Assembly: GCF_000336815.1 (NCBI RefSeq)
Contig: NZ_AOLG01000035.1
Span: 1 to 54,352, forward strand
DNA: 54,352 nucleotides
Reading direction: 5' to 3'
From: Haloferax prahovense DSM 18310
GTDB lineage: Archaea > Halobacteriota > Halobacteria > Halobacteriales > Haloferacaceae
This document shows, in pieces, positions 24,387 to 32,926 of this stretch; the stretch's first letter is position 1, and every line of letters begins with the position of its first letter. The notes under the pieces were generated by a model. That model was not told the DNA's origin and searched no databases. It was given only the letters and a program-made list of their open reading frames with translations. A program made the position numbers and the translations under genes.

Positions 24387-25309
24387 ATCTCTACCTCGTA
24401 GTCACGAGCGAGCGATTCCATTTCAGACCAGGGCGGGGTTTGTGCTGAGGACTGTTCGCCTTCTGTTCGTAGGTACGTCAAGAGAGGTGAGATGATGTCT
24501 TCGACTCCGTAGGATATTGCGACTTCGCGAACATCTTCGTGGGATGTGTTGGTTGCGGTAATGAGAAGCATAGCGTACTTTCGGTGGCGAGCGTCGTTCT
24601 CGATGAGGAGTAGGTGACAGACCAAGTCGGCCGGTGAGAGTGACTCTCGACTTTCTGAGTAGAAGTAATAGTTCCCCGAGCGCGTGAAGAACTGCAGACC
24701 GTATTCGCTGAATGCATCGAGTCCTGTCAGCAGGTACTGACTGTCGTTAACAACCTCGTCTGTTCGCACAATGAACTCGTCATAAGATTCCCACAGAAGT
24801 GTTCCACCTCCGATGTCGGTCTGGATTTGCATACGGTGGTGTTGGTGCCGGAGTTCCACAGCGAACTTGTGAAGTCCTGAGAATTGTTCGGTGAGGCGGT
24901 ATCTAGTTCCTTGCTTAAGAGCTATTGCCCGGTTTGTAAGCGTCTTGAGCGTCCGATAGACAGTTGCTCGTGACACATCGGTTCGTTGGGCAAGCTCGAC
25001 TGCCGACACCGTTTCATCGGCGTGGAGATAATAGAGGACGCGAAGCATCGACGACGTCAGCAATTCCGGGAAGTCAACGTGGGAGTTGGTTGCCGTGAGG
25101 TCCTGATACACCTCGAGGCACTTCGCAGACGTAGGGTGTATTATCGTCTCGTTGCCCACCCGTTCGCGGGTGACCAATCCCAATTTTTCGAGATGTATCA
25201 CAGCGTTCGTGATGGTCCCCGGCTCGTACCCGAGCTCAGCGGCAAGTGCTCGGCGCTTTTTAGGGGAATCCAGTGTCGCCATGATTCGCAACTCATTCTC
25301 CTCTAGCAT
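24383..25309 (-). CDS. Double winged-helix regulator, AbiEi-like antitoxin
   Basis: A 308-residue protein with two winged helices. The first is at residues 1-60 (RRALAAELGYEPGTITNAVI, then HLEKLGLVTRERV). The second is at about 82-140 (SAVELAQRTDVSRATVYRTL, then KTLTNRAIALKQGTRYRLTE). The C-terminal half (HHRMQIQTDIGGGTLLWES, QYLLTGLDAFSEYGLQFFTR) matches the C-terminal domain of transcriptional regulators and AbiEi-like proteins in haloarchaea. It is co-translated with the nucleotidyltransferase downstream. It most likely represses the operon and neutralises the enzyme. Confidence 0.75.
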   Translation of the reverse strand: MLEENELRIMATLDSPKKRRALAAELGYEPGTITNAVIHLEKLGLVTRERVGNETIIHPTSAKCLEVYQDLTATNSHVDFPELLTSSMLRVLYYLHADETVSAVELAQRTDVSRATVYRTLKTLTNRAIALKQGTRYRLTEQFSGLHKFAVELRHQHHRMQIQTDIGGGTLLWESYDEFIVRTDEVVNDSQYLLTGLDAFSEYGLQFFTRSGNYYFYSESRESLSPADLVCHLLLIENDARHRKYAMLLITATNTSHEDVREVAISYGVEDIISPLLTYLRTEGEQSSAQTPPWSEMESLARDYEVEI

Positions 25310-25904
25310 GGTGTCTCAAATTGGATGTACTTGTAATAAAGCACTACACCGGATATGAGACTTTTGGTGATGATTGTTGAGAAATTTGATTGTTCTCTGC
25401 CGTAGAGAGCACACTGTGTTCAAGGACAATATTGTGGCTCTGGAATTGCGTCCGACAAAGACATTGAGCGTTTCCAGATAGCCTCGCTTAGGTGGAAAAG
25501 TGCTAGTGTGGGTCTTGGCGACTAATTCGAGGCTGTTCCACGACCAGAGGACTACCTTTCAGCTTGGCGTCCCCGTCCTAATTCCGACTCACGATTCCTT
25601 TCGGATTTGGATAGTGGTTATTTGTTCTCGAGTATACTCAGGATTAGAAATCCAACTAGAGAACCTAGAATCGCCTCACTGCTACAGTATTGCGAACCAA
25701 TCAGGAATCCAATCCCAATGAAGGTAAGACCGAAAATCAGTGATGAATCTGAATCGTTTTTGGAACACTTACTGTCTCTATATGGTAACTGTCACCACAA
25801 TTAGTCCGAACTGTGCCCTACTATTCATTCTGTAATTCCACTTCTTGTTTCACTTTCACCGAGGCCACATCGGATTCATAATGGTTGGCAAGAAAGGATA
25901 ACCA
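25310..25904. other. Intergenic region upstream of the type II CBASS operon
   Basis: About 600 A/T-richer bases between divergent operons. Apart from a possible short membrane-protein remnant on the minus strand (25618-25790), I see no gene. The CBASS start at 25905 is preceded by an AGAAAGGAT stretch (25891-25899) that may serve as ribosome binding site. The region presumably holds the promoters for both flanking operons. Confidence 0.4.
25618..25790 (-). pseudogene. Possible small two-TM membrane protein or its remnant
   Basis: An open frame of 57 codons between stops encodes a polar start (SKNDSDSS) and two hydrophobic Gly-rich segments (LIFGLTFIGIGFLIGS and AILGSLVGFLILSIL), ending ENK. 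The pattern is typical of tiny haloarchaeal membrane proteins and similar in style to the cargo protein at 3289. No ATG, GTG or TTG start is present in the frame, so it is either decayed or uses a start I cannot identify. Confidence 0.3.
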
Positions 25905-27023
25905 ATGACTGAGTTACCGTCGAAGTTTGAGGAATTCCTCTCAAACATTCGACCGACTGACAAACAAATAAGTGATTACGTTGACGGCCATGAACAGCTC
26001 CGTGAGCGACTCTCAAACGATGGTGACCTATCCGGAATTCACGTCTCTGATTTCCTCCAAGGCAGCTACGCTCGTCGAACGGCAGTCAAGCCAATCGGTG
26101 ACGAGAAATCTGACGTCGATATAGTCTTCGTGACAAACCTGCCGAAATCTGAATATACGGCCAGCGATGCAATGGAGCTCTGCGAGCCGTTTCTTAATCG
26201 GTACTATCCAGGCCAGTGGGAACCAAATCAACGGTCCTACAAAATCGAACTGAACAAAGTTGAGATGGACCTCGTTCTCACTGCTGCCCCGAGTGAAGCG
26301 GTGATAAACGAATTGTCTGCGCCTGATTCTATTGGGAAAGCGAACATCGCCGATATTGCTGATCAGCAAGACATGGGAATCGTCGCCAAATCAATAGATA
26401 ACACGTTCGAAGGTGCCGAGAAAAATTGGCAAGATGAACCGTTAGACATCCCTGATCGAGAACTGGACTCTTGGGATCAAACCCATCCCCTTGCAACACT
26501 GGACTGGACGCAAAACAAGAACGACCGGACCAACGGTCACTACATCAATGTTGTCAAGGCCCTCAAGTGGTGGCGACGGACGCAGGTTGACTCCCCCGAA
26601 CGGCCGAAAAGCTACCCGTTAGAGCGGCTTATCGGAGAGTGCTGTCCGGACTACATTTCAAGCGTCGCAGAAGGCGTGGTGCGTGCATTCGACGTCTTCA
26701 TTGAAAAGTACGAACCAAATGCCGAGCACGAGGATACGCCAGTACTTGGACAACACGGTATCCCTGAGAACAACGTACTCGCCCGTCTTGAGGGGAGAGA
26801 TTTCGCCGCATTTTACGGTCGAGTGACAGACGCTTCTGAGGTGGCTCAACGAGCTTATGAGGAAGAAGACAAGGAACAATCGGCTCTGTATTGGCGAGAG
26901 ATGTTCGGTGAAGAGTTCCCGTTAATCGGTGACAGTGACGATGATGATACGGACGACGAGAGTAAGGCCACATTCACTCCCCCGAATAACACAGCTAACG
27001 TTTCTTCACAACGGTTCGGGTAA
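25905..27023 (+). CDS. cdnD-like: CBASS CD-NTase (cyclic oligonucleotide synthase), type II operon
   Basis: A 372-residue member of the cGAS/DncV-like nucleotidyltransferases. The activation loop motif is LQGSYARRTAVK (Gly53-Ser54), followed by SDVDIV with metal ligands Asp70 and Asp72, and a third ligand Asp122 in VEMDLVL. The helical C-domain contains the conserved lid region ALKWWRR and the C-terminal Gly residue that E1/E2 enzymes conjugate in type II CBASS is present as the last residue (SSQRFG). It would make a cyclic di- or trinucleotide upon phage infection. It is first in a three-gene operon with an E2-E1-JAB protein 13 bases downstream and a SAVED effector. Confidence 0.9.
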   Translation: MTELPSKFEEFLSNIRPTDKQISDYVDGHEQLRERLSNDGDLSGIHVSDFLQGSYARRTAVKPIGDEKSDVDIVFVTNLPKSEYTASDAMELCEPFLNRYYPGQWEPNQRSYKIELNKVEMDLVLTAAPSEAVINELSAPDSIGKANIADIADQQDMGIVAKSIDNTFEGAEKNWQDEPLDIPDRELDSWDQTHPLATLDWTQNKNDRTNGHYINVVKALKWWRRTQVDSPERPKSYPLERLIGECCPDYISSVAEGVVRAFDVFIEKYEPNAEHEDTPVLGQHGIPENNVLARLEGRDFAAFYGRVTDASEVAQRAYEEEDKEQSALYWREMFGEEFPLIGDSDDDDTDDESKATFTPPNNTANVSSQRFG

Positions 27024-27035
27024 TTCAACTTCAGT

Positions 27036-29384
27036 ATGCCACCAAACGCCATTACCGAAGCTGTCGATGAGATAGAAGACATCCCCGAACTCCAAATCTT
27101 GAAAGGGTTGGATCAGCGGGACGGGGATTCGAGATGGACAGTAAAAATCCGGCTCACCCCAGAGAATATCAATACGCAGTCAAGCATACCCGAGGAAACA
27201 GACTGGTACGTCCGTATTGATGAGTCCTACCCGGGCGGCAATATCGGGATTTACCCCGACAAAGAAAATGGGATTACGCAAACACACCCACATCAAACAC
27301 TAAACACATCAGGGAACGTCGACCGTCCGTGGCGAAACGGAAACATCTGTGTTGACCGATATACAAACTCCATCGGTCGAACTGGCGGGTTCGAAGAACC
27401 ATTCGACGCGCAGGAACGATTACGGTGGTATCTCCTTCGTGCAGTTAGATGGTTGGAACTCGCTTCTACCGGTGAACTTAGACAAGACGGGGAACCGTAC
27501 GAACTTCCTGCTTTCTCACAATCAGCCAATCAACCACAACTCGCGTACAACGAAACGAGATCATCATTTCAAACGTGGTCAGAACAAACAGAAACGTACG
27601 GATTTGCAGCCCTGTCAATACTAAACGAGACACCCGTACGGGTCGTAGTTGATTACTTAGATGTAGAAGGAGACTCTGTCTACACCCCAGAGTGGGGAGA
27701 CTCGGTAGAAACAGACGACGTGATTCCTGGTGTGTGGTTGCTTCTTGAAGAACCGCCGATCAAACCACCGTGGGAGGTCCCAGAGGATTGGGGAGAGCTG
27801 GATGACCTGCTGAGTGATGTTGAAGAAAACGTATTCGAAGTCCTTGGGGAAACGCGTGAAGCATACCCACATGCAACGTTTTCATATTTTCTCCTTGGAT
27901 TCCCAATACCGGAATCCATCGGGAGCGACAACGCGTATATCCATTGGCAAGCAATCAAAATAGACGACATTCCAGACACGTCCGGTTTCAGTGGACTTCG
28001 GGATCTTACTAGTAACCGTGTGCGCCTCGCCCAGATGTCTTTCAAATCTGAATCAATCAGATGGCTAGAGTCGGATAACTGGGCGCAGGACCAACTATTG
28101 CGCCGGGGAAAACTCGATGGAAGAGTCCGAGAAAGTAATATTATGCTCATCGGTGCGGGCGCACTCGGTAGTACAGTCGCCGAAAACCTACTTCGAGATG
28201 GCTGTACGAATCTCACCATCGTTGACGGGGAGAAATTCGAGATTGGAAATCTTGCCCGCCACACGCTCTCCCTCAACGCGCTAAACCAGTACAAGGCCAC
28301 GGCAGTAGCGAATCGGTTACGCGACCTTTCGCCACACGCTAGGATACACGACGTAACCTCACGGTATCCACTGTCCGAGAGTGATCAAGAAGCAGTGCCC
28401 GACCCGGACATCATTCTTGATTGTACCGGGAACGATCAAGTGTTGTATGCATTTGCCCAGGAACGGTGGGACTCTGCCAAACTAGTCGTCTCCACAGCAC
28501 TTGGTCCACAAGGAAAACGCCTCTACACGTACTCAACCTTCACCCAGTCTTTCAACGTTCAGGATTTCGAAGCCCAAATCAATCCTTGGACTCTCCAAGA
28601 CTTGTCCGAACACCATCCCGACGATGATCTCGTCCCAGAACGCGTCGGCTGCTGGCACCCCGCTTCCGTAATCACAATGAATACGATTGCAACGTGGGGA
28701 GGCCTCGTGCCGAACCTAATTGAAGAGTCTACTGGGCTGGCAAAAGGTCACTCCTCCTTCACCGTTATGGAAGCATCACGCAGTCAAGACTCAATCTCTG
28801 TCACACGTCGTGACGAACCGTTTCCAGATTCGATCCAATGGAAGTCCGAAGGAGAGCAGATACTTGAACTTCCACGAGTCTGTCTCAACGACATGATCGA
28901 GTACTTCGAAAGGGATGCACCAGACGAAACTGGCGGCATCTTAACTGGGAGATACACCGATAAATCAAGCGGGCAGATAATTCGCGCGTCCGACCCGCCA
29001 CCAGATTCCATCCAGACGCCGACAACGTTTCTCAGAGGCACCGAGAAAGCCGATGAAGCTCTTAAAGAATCACGAGAACGGTACGGGCTATACTATCTTG
29101 GCGAATGGCACACCCACCCAAACACAGCACCGAACCTGAGCCACGAAGACAAAGAAGAGATGCAATCAATCGCTGACAACGAATCCTACGAGTGCCCCCA
29201 TCCGTTCCTCATCGTTATCGGCGGTAACAAGCAAACCGGATTCAACATCAAGCCATATATTTTCCACCGGAACGACAGTTTCGAGGAACTCACACTAATC
29301 AAAGAGCCTCGAACCGGTGACTTAGAGTTAAATAGCTCTGCAAATTCTGTCAAGTACAGACCAGGTGATTCTACACATGACTGA
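27036..29384 (+). CDS. cap2-cap3 fusion: One-piece E2-E1-JAB protein (Cap2-Cap3 fusion) of type II CBASS
   Basis: A 782-residue fusion of all three ancillary type II CBASS activities. The E2-like domain covers residues 1-165 with the catalytic Cys105 in GNICVD. The E1/ThiF domain from about 330 to 600 has the Rossmann motif IMLIGAGALGS (near 370), the adenylation stretch EKFEIGNLARHTLS, and Cys539 in VGCWHPAS as candidate E1 cysteine. The JAB/JAMM domain has Glu631, His692-x-His694, Ser702 and Asp705 (EWHTHPNTAPNLSHED), all metal-site residues present. In type II CBASS the E2-E1 primes CD-NTase by conjugating its C-terminus and the JAB reverses this. Fusing them suggests balanced conjugation and removal. 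Confidence 0.9.
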   Translation: MPPNAITEAVDEIEDIPELQILKGLDQRDGDSRWTVKIRLTPENINTQSSIPEETDWYVRIDESYPGGNIGIYPDKENGITQTHPHQTLNTSGNVDRPWRNGNICVDRYTNSIGRTGGFEEPFDAQERLRWYLLRAVRWLELASTGELRQDGEPYELPAFSQSANQPQLAYNETRSSFQTWSEQTETYGFAALSILNETPVRVVVDYLDVEGDSVYTPEWGDSVETDDVIPGVWLLLEEPPIKPPWEVPEDWGELDDLLSDVEENVFEVLGETREAYPHATFSYFLLGFPIPESIGSDNAYIHWQAIKIDDIPDTSGFSGLRDLTSNRVRLAQMSFKSESIRWLESDNWAQDQLLRRGKLDGRVRESNIMLIGAGALGSTVAENLLRDGCTNLTIVDGEKFEIGNLARHTLSLNALNQYKATAVANRLRDLSPHARIHDVTSRYPLSESDQEAVPDPDIILDCTGNDQVLYAFAQERWDSAKLVVSTALGPQGKRLYTYSTFTQSFNVQDFEAQINPWTLQDLSEHHPDDDLVPERVGCWHPASVITMNTIATWGGLVPNLIEESTGLAKGHSSFTVMEASRSQDSISVTRRDEPFPDSIQWKSEGEQILELPRVCLNDMIEYFERDAPDETGGILTGRYTDKSSGQIIRASDPPPDSIQTPTTFLRGTEKADEALKESRERYGLYYLGEWHTHPNTAPNLSHEDKEEMQSIADNESYECPHPFLIVIGGNKQTGFNIKPYIFHRNDSFEELTLIKEPRTGDLELNSSANSVKYRPGDSTHD

Positions 29385-30591
29385 CCCCACTGGAGAGGTA
29401 TTTCTCTCGTATAACCACCAGCAAAAAGATTTGGCAGTCGAATTAGACCGTCGTCTCAGGGAACATGGCGTTCCAGTGTGGCGAGATGAACGAAAAATCG
29501 GACCAGATCCGTTAGAGAGTCAAATCGAATCTGTATTGCAGAGCGAAGAGATCTCTGGCGCAATACTCCTACTCAGCGAAGATATCCTCGATTCGCCAAC
29601 AATCCTAAACGTAGAAATCCCCCAAATACATGCTCGTTACACAAACAAAGACACGTTCTTCACCTTTGTACTCCGATGCCCTGGTCTTTCTGCTGGCAAG
29701 GCTAACGAAATTCTAAGTAATATTGACACTATCAACAACTTCTCCGAGTGGTTCTTTCACGCTCTCGAACTGAGTGAGGAGGACTCACCAAATTTCAATC
29801 GAGTTGTAGATAAGGTGATTCAGAGACGGCTAGATGCTCTTGTAAACATCGGAAACGATTCGGACACTATCCGATGTTCGATTAATTCGTACCAGTCGCC
29901 AAACCCGACCGACGAACTATGGTTTCACGCCGACATATCCAACCACTTCGAAGACAATCGTCTTCCAGGAGAAAAGACGTGGAATCACAGGATCGGGGAG
30001 ACAATCACGCGGCTGACTAACCGACTTGCCGAGTATTCAGAAGACAGAGAAATTGAATTCATGGGCCGAACACGATTACCAATCGCGTTCGCTGTTGGGT
30101 GTGAATTCCCGACGACCAGGGGAATCCACGCCAAATGGACCCAACAAGACCCGAACTTCAACGAAATAACGTGGGATGTCACTGTTTCACCAAGTGATGC
30201 CGAACTGAGTATCAATTCGACGTTTAAAGACTCCAGCAAGACTGACTTGGCAATATACCTTAGCCTCACTGACGATGTTCGTCCAGAAGTCGGGAACACT
30301 GCAAGTGACCTCCCCGATTTTAACACCGAGATAGAGATTAAGCGAACTAATTATGACCAAGGAATCTCACCGAAACAGGGTGTTAAAATTGCGAACGAGT
30401 TTCAAAAAACCGTTCGAGATGAGTTGAACACCAGGTCAAACATCGAAACAATACATCTCTTCCAAAGCTCACCAGTCGGCTTGTCTTTTCTACTCGGCCA
30501 ACACACTAACACGCTACCTCCAATCCAAACATACGCGTTCAATGACAACCATCAGCCCAGACGATACGAACCAGCCATCCTGATACAATAG
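29377..30591 (+). CDS. cap12-like: TIR-SAVED CBASS effector (NADase)
   Basis: A 404-residue protein from the ATG at 29377, overlapping the previous gene by 8 bases. Residues 5-130 are a TIR domain: EVFLSYNHQQKDLAVELDRR, then GVPVWRDERKIGPDPLESQI, then GAILLLSEDI. Glu80 in ILNVE is the likely NAD-cleaving glutamate. The C-terminal half (about 190-404) is a SAVED sensor (PIAFAVGCEFPTTRGIHAKW, then FQSSPVGLSFLLGQHTNTLP, then YAFND). TIR-SAVED proteins oligomerise on a cyclic trinucleotide and deplete NAD, killing or stalling the infected cell. This places the operon among CBASS with NAD-depleting effectors. Confidence 0.88.
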   Translation: MTDPTGEVFLSYNHQQKDLAVELDRRLREHGVPVWRDERKIGPDPLESQIESVLQSEEISGAILLLSEDILDSPTILNVEIPQIHARYTNKDTFFTFVLRCPGLSAGKANEILSNIDTINNFSEWFFHALELSEEDSPNFNRVVDKVIQRRLDALVNIGNDSDTIRCSINSYQSPNPTDELWFHADISNHFEDNRLPGEKTWNHRIGETITRLTNRLAEYSEDREIEFMGRTRLPIAFAVGCEFPTTRGIHAKWTQQDPNFNEITWDVTVSPSDAELSINSTFKDSSKTDLAIYLSLTDDVRPEVGNTASDLPDFNTEIEIKRTNYDQGISPKQGVKIANEFQKTVRDELNTRSNIETIHLFQSSPVGLSFLLGQHTNTLPPIQTYAFNDNHQPRRYEPAILIQ

Positions 30592-30594
30592 CAC

Positions 30595-30611
30595 GCTCTA
30601 CACTGTAGAGC
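30595..30611 (+). terminator. Hairpin after the CBASS operon
   Basis: GCTCTAC-ACT-GTAGAGC begins three bases after the tir-saved stop. It is a perfect 7-bp stem with a 3-base loop. No strong U-tract follows, so it may act as a processing or attenuation structure instead. Confidence 0.45.
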
Positions 30612-30621
30612 GGACTACCAT

Positions 30622-30638
30622 AGGGTTTCAACAGAGCC
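30622..30638 (-). repeat. Solo IS6-like terminal sequence
   Basis: AGGGTTTCAACAGAGCC differs by one base from the right end of the 443-bp element. It points toward the solo end at 19464, but the 8 bases outside each end (CCGTGTTT and AAGACTGT) do not match. The sequence beyond it is gene debris. Confidence 0.6.
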
Positions 30639-30639
30639 A

Positions 30640-31254
30640 AGACTGTCTAATGAGCAGCAGTGCTCGGAGAAGTCCATCTGTAGATTGGAGGAGGAAGAAA
30701 CTCCGTCGACTGTCTCGGTGACGGTGCTGACATCATCTGCGATATGCTGTAGTGGATACCCAGCTAGTCAAGGCCGCACAATTCGCTTCTGTGCCGTTTC
30801 AGTATCCTTGTCAACTACGCGGCGAGGCCGAATGCCATGCTAACCGTATCGTACCCGAAGTTCTACCTAACAACCTAGCAGGCTGCCTCCGCTTCGATTT
30901 CGCTCTCACCGTTGGTCCTCTTCACGAACCACACTGCGAACGGAGAGAGGATTTACTCGTGAATCAGCGGCGACCACCCGCCTTCTGACACTATTGTTTA
31001 CTAGACTTCCCACTCGTCTGCAAGATGTCGAACACCAAATAAAATGATTTGATATCTCAGTAGTCATTTCTCGGTCACTTTGGTGGTGACTTATTGACGT
31101 GATATCCAAGTAACAGGGTCAGTCAATGGACTAAGGCTGAGGGGATCGATGCTGGACGACTCGATGACCTTTCTAATTCTATTCTGCGTTTTTGTCCCCT
31201 AAGTGATTGTCACCGGAATTCGTCCAGATTTCTAACTAACCCATAGAAATCCCA
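30640..31254 (-). pseudogene. Decayed gene region, minus strand
   Basis: No intact gene lies here. On the minus strand one frame reads RRWSPLIHE-stop-ILSPFAVWFVKRTNGESEIE, then AEAAC-stop-VVR-stop-NFGYDTVSMAFGLAA-stop-LTRILKRHRSEL. This coding-like sequence is interrupted by five stops and looks like a broken small membrane protein followed by other remnants. It sits between the solo IS6-like end and the second CBASS-like operon, consistent with old insertions and deletions. Confidence 0.4.
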
Positions 31255-31833
31255 TTACTCCTCTTCTGAGCCTTCTTTCTCGAATCCTTCCGGATCAAGG
31301 AGTTTTCGTTCTTGAGCAGTTGTCGCTGCCTCTTCATAGATTTCGTCACCGCGCTCCCATTTAATCCAGCGGTACCAGACCCCGCTTAATTTCGCTTCGG
31401 ACTTTAAATTATGCCGTTCAGATGCAAGTTCATTAAATCGGTCACGGAGCCAAGGCTTTTCTCGATCTCCATCTTTCAAATCTAATTCAATGAAATCCTG
31501 AATTTGATCATGGAGTTCTTGGTATTCTCTCCCGATAGAGTGGACCTTCTCGGCTCTCTGCCCTGGTTTACGACTACCTTTGAAGATTGAGATCGCTCCA
31601 ACAAGTAGCGAGAGAGAAACCATCATCCATGTTGGTAACCCTCTCCAAGCCAGGCCGTAGGTAAGTACCGCTCCTGCAAGCGCTGTGAATGCATCTGTAC
31701 CAACATCAACCCAGGACCAGAAGGTCGCTGCAGCATAGTAGCGCTTGAAATTCCATAGATTGCTATTTTTCTCTTCTAAACACCGACTGTATATCCGATT
31801 TCGAAAACCCGAGTCAGAGTCTTCTAAAGTCAT
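31255..31833 (-). CDS. SLATT-type two-TM effector of the second CBASS-like operon
   Basis: A 192-residue protein from the ATG at 31833, which begins 7 bases after the CD-NTase stop. A longer frame to 31938 would be the out-of-frame part of the CD-NTase gene. It has an N-terminal amphipathic region (FKRYYAAATFWSWVDVGTDA), two membrane segments (ALAGAVLTYGLAW and WMMVSLSLLVGAISIF), and a long charged helix (SIGREYQELHDQIQDFIELD). This is the SLATT layout, proteins that form membrane pores in response to nucleotide second messengers. Next to a CD-NTase it is the probable killing effector. Confidence 0.75.
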   Translation of the reverse strand: MTLEDSDSGFRNRIYSRCLEEKNSNLWNFKRYYAAATFWSWVDVGTDAFTALAGAVLTYGLAWRGLPTWMMVSLSLLVGAISIFKGSRKPGQRAEKVHSIGREYQELHDQIQDFIELDLKDGDREKPWLRDRFNELASERHNLKSEAKLSGVWYRWIKWERGDEIYEEAATTAQERKLLDPEGFEKEGSEEE

Positions 31834-31840
31834 AGTTCTC

Positions 31841-32926
31841 TTATTTGAACTTCTTCCCATAGACTTCTTGATATTTTTCTTTGGCTTCCTCGGTTTTGCC
31901 TTGTTCTTTGAGTCGTTCCGCTTCCTCAATCTTCTCACTCGCTTTGTACGCCTTCTGGGCTGCCTGTCGCTTCTCTTCCGTACTCATCCCTCGGTCGATC
32001 TGCTCTTGATACACAGGTTCTTTGGTCTCCTCGTTGACGTACTGCGGCAGGTTTCTGAAGAAGTTACTCATGTGCTGACTGGTTGAAGCACCTGTAGGCG
32101 CATCATTTTGGAAATACTTGTACGTCATCATCACCATGTGATAGGAGTTCACGGGTTTGCCGTTCTCTTCATTCCAGTTTTTCGCAGAGACAGCTACCTT
32201 CTGAAGCTTACCTCCGTTGTTTTCATTTACAGCGTTGTACATTGACTGGAATTTTCTCGGGTTCGTCCCAACCCAAGACTGACCGCCGTACGTGTCTGGA
32301 ATGGCGTAACCGTTGTTCGGGTTATCAGCTCCCATCGCGTTCACAGGAAGCGTTATGCCACCTACAGTAACCGAACCAACCGGGCTTTCCGGGTTACGGA
32401 TATCGCTGTAACGGAATGCTGGTGCAACCTCTACAGTGAAATCGCTGAATTTCACCGCGACAACGTTCCTATCGACGCAAATCTCCTGATTCGGATATTT
32501 CTTTTCCAATCGACGTTTCACCGCATTTAATGCATTTCTTGGCCCGTTCTCACTTCGAGCCCATTCTCCGTGCTTATCTGCGTCAAGAACAACCATGACG
32601 TCCACGTCAGAGTCCTCATCCATCGGTCCCGTCTGAGTTCCCTGCATAACCGAGCCAAAGATGTGATCCTCCTCAACCTGCAGCCCTTCCTCCTTCAGAG
32701 AGTCAACGACGTTCTCACGTCGCTGATGCATACTCTTGGCCTGTCGGTCAGTAATTTCTGCTTCCTCGGCGTAATTTTCATGTGATTCCTCTATCTCCCG
32801 TTCTGCGGTCTGACGAGAGTCTGTCTGCTCATCAAGTGAGCTTTGAGCACCTCCGCTTTGTATAGGGGCTCTGCCAGCACTGCTGTTTGAATCTGGAACG
32901 TAGTTTCCGTTTCGTGTGTTACCCAT
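31841..32926 (-). CDS. CD-NTase of the second CBASS-like operon
   Basis: A 361-residue nucleotidyltransferase. An unusually long, polar N-terminal tail (residues 1-65) precedes the core, with IFGSVMQGTQTGPMDEDSDV then DVMVVLD: Gly91-Ser92 and metal ligands Asp107 and Asp109. The third acidic position is Glu166 in FTVEVAPA, where Asp is usual. The core of the fold continues with the conserved SYHMVMMTYKYF. It is far from the enzyme at 25905 in sequence, so it is an independent clade. The gene overlaps its upstream neighbour by 8 bases and is followed by a SLATT effector, as in type I CBASS. No E1/E2/JAB genes are present here. Confidence 0.82.
   Translation of the reverse strand: MGNTRNGNYVPDSNSSAGRAPIQSGGAQSSLDEQTDSRQTAEREIEESHENYAEEAEITDRQAKSMHQRRENVVDSLKEEGLQVEEDHIFGSVMQGTQTGPMDEDSDVDVMVVLDADKHGEWARSENGPRNALNAVKRRLEKKYPNQEICVDRNVVAVKFSDFTVEVAPAFRYSDIRNPESPVGSVTVGGITLPVNAMGADNPNNGYAIPDTYGGQSWVGTNPRKFQSMYNAVNENNGGKLQKVAVSAKNWNEENGKPVNSYHMVMMTYKYFQNDAPTGASTSQHMSNFFRNLPQYVNEETKEPVYQEQIDRGMSTEEKRQAAQKAYKASEKIEEAERLKEQGKTEEAKEKYQEVYGKKFK

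Noticed and set aside
19464-30638. A single 11-kb IS6-like composite transposon
   Set aside because: The octamers outside the two ends do not match, the ends differ from each other, and no transposase lies between them.
30752-30988. A 78-codon plus-strand frame in the gap between the CBASS loci
   Set aside because: The opposite strand shows interrupted coding-like sequence of a membrane protein. The plus frame has no domain content.
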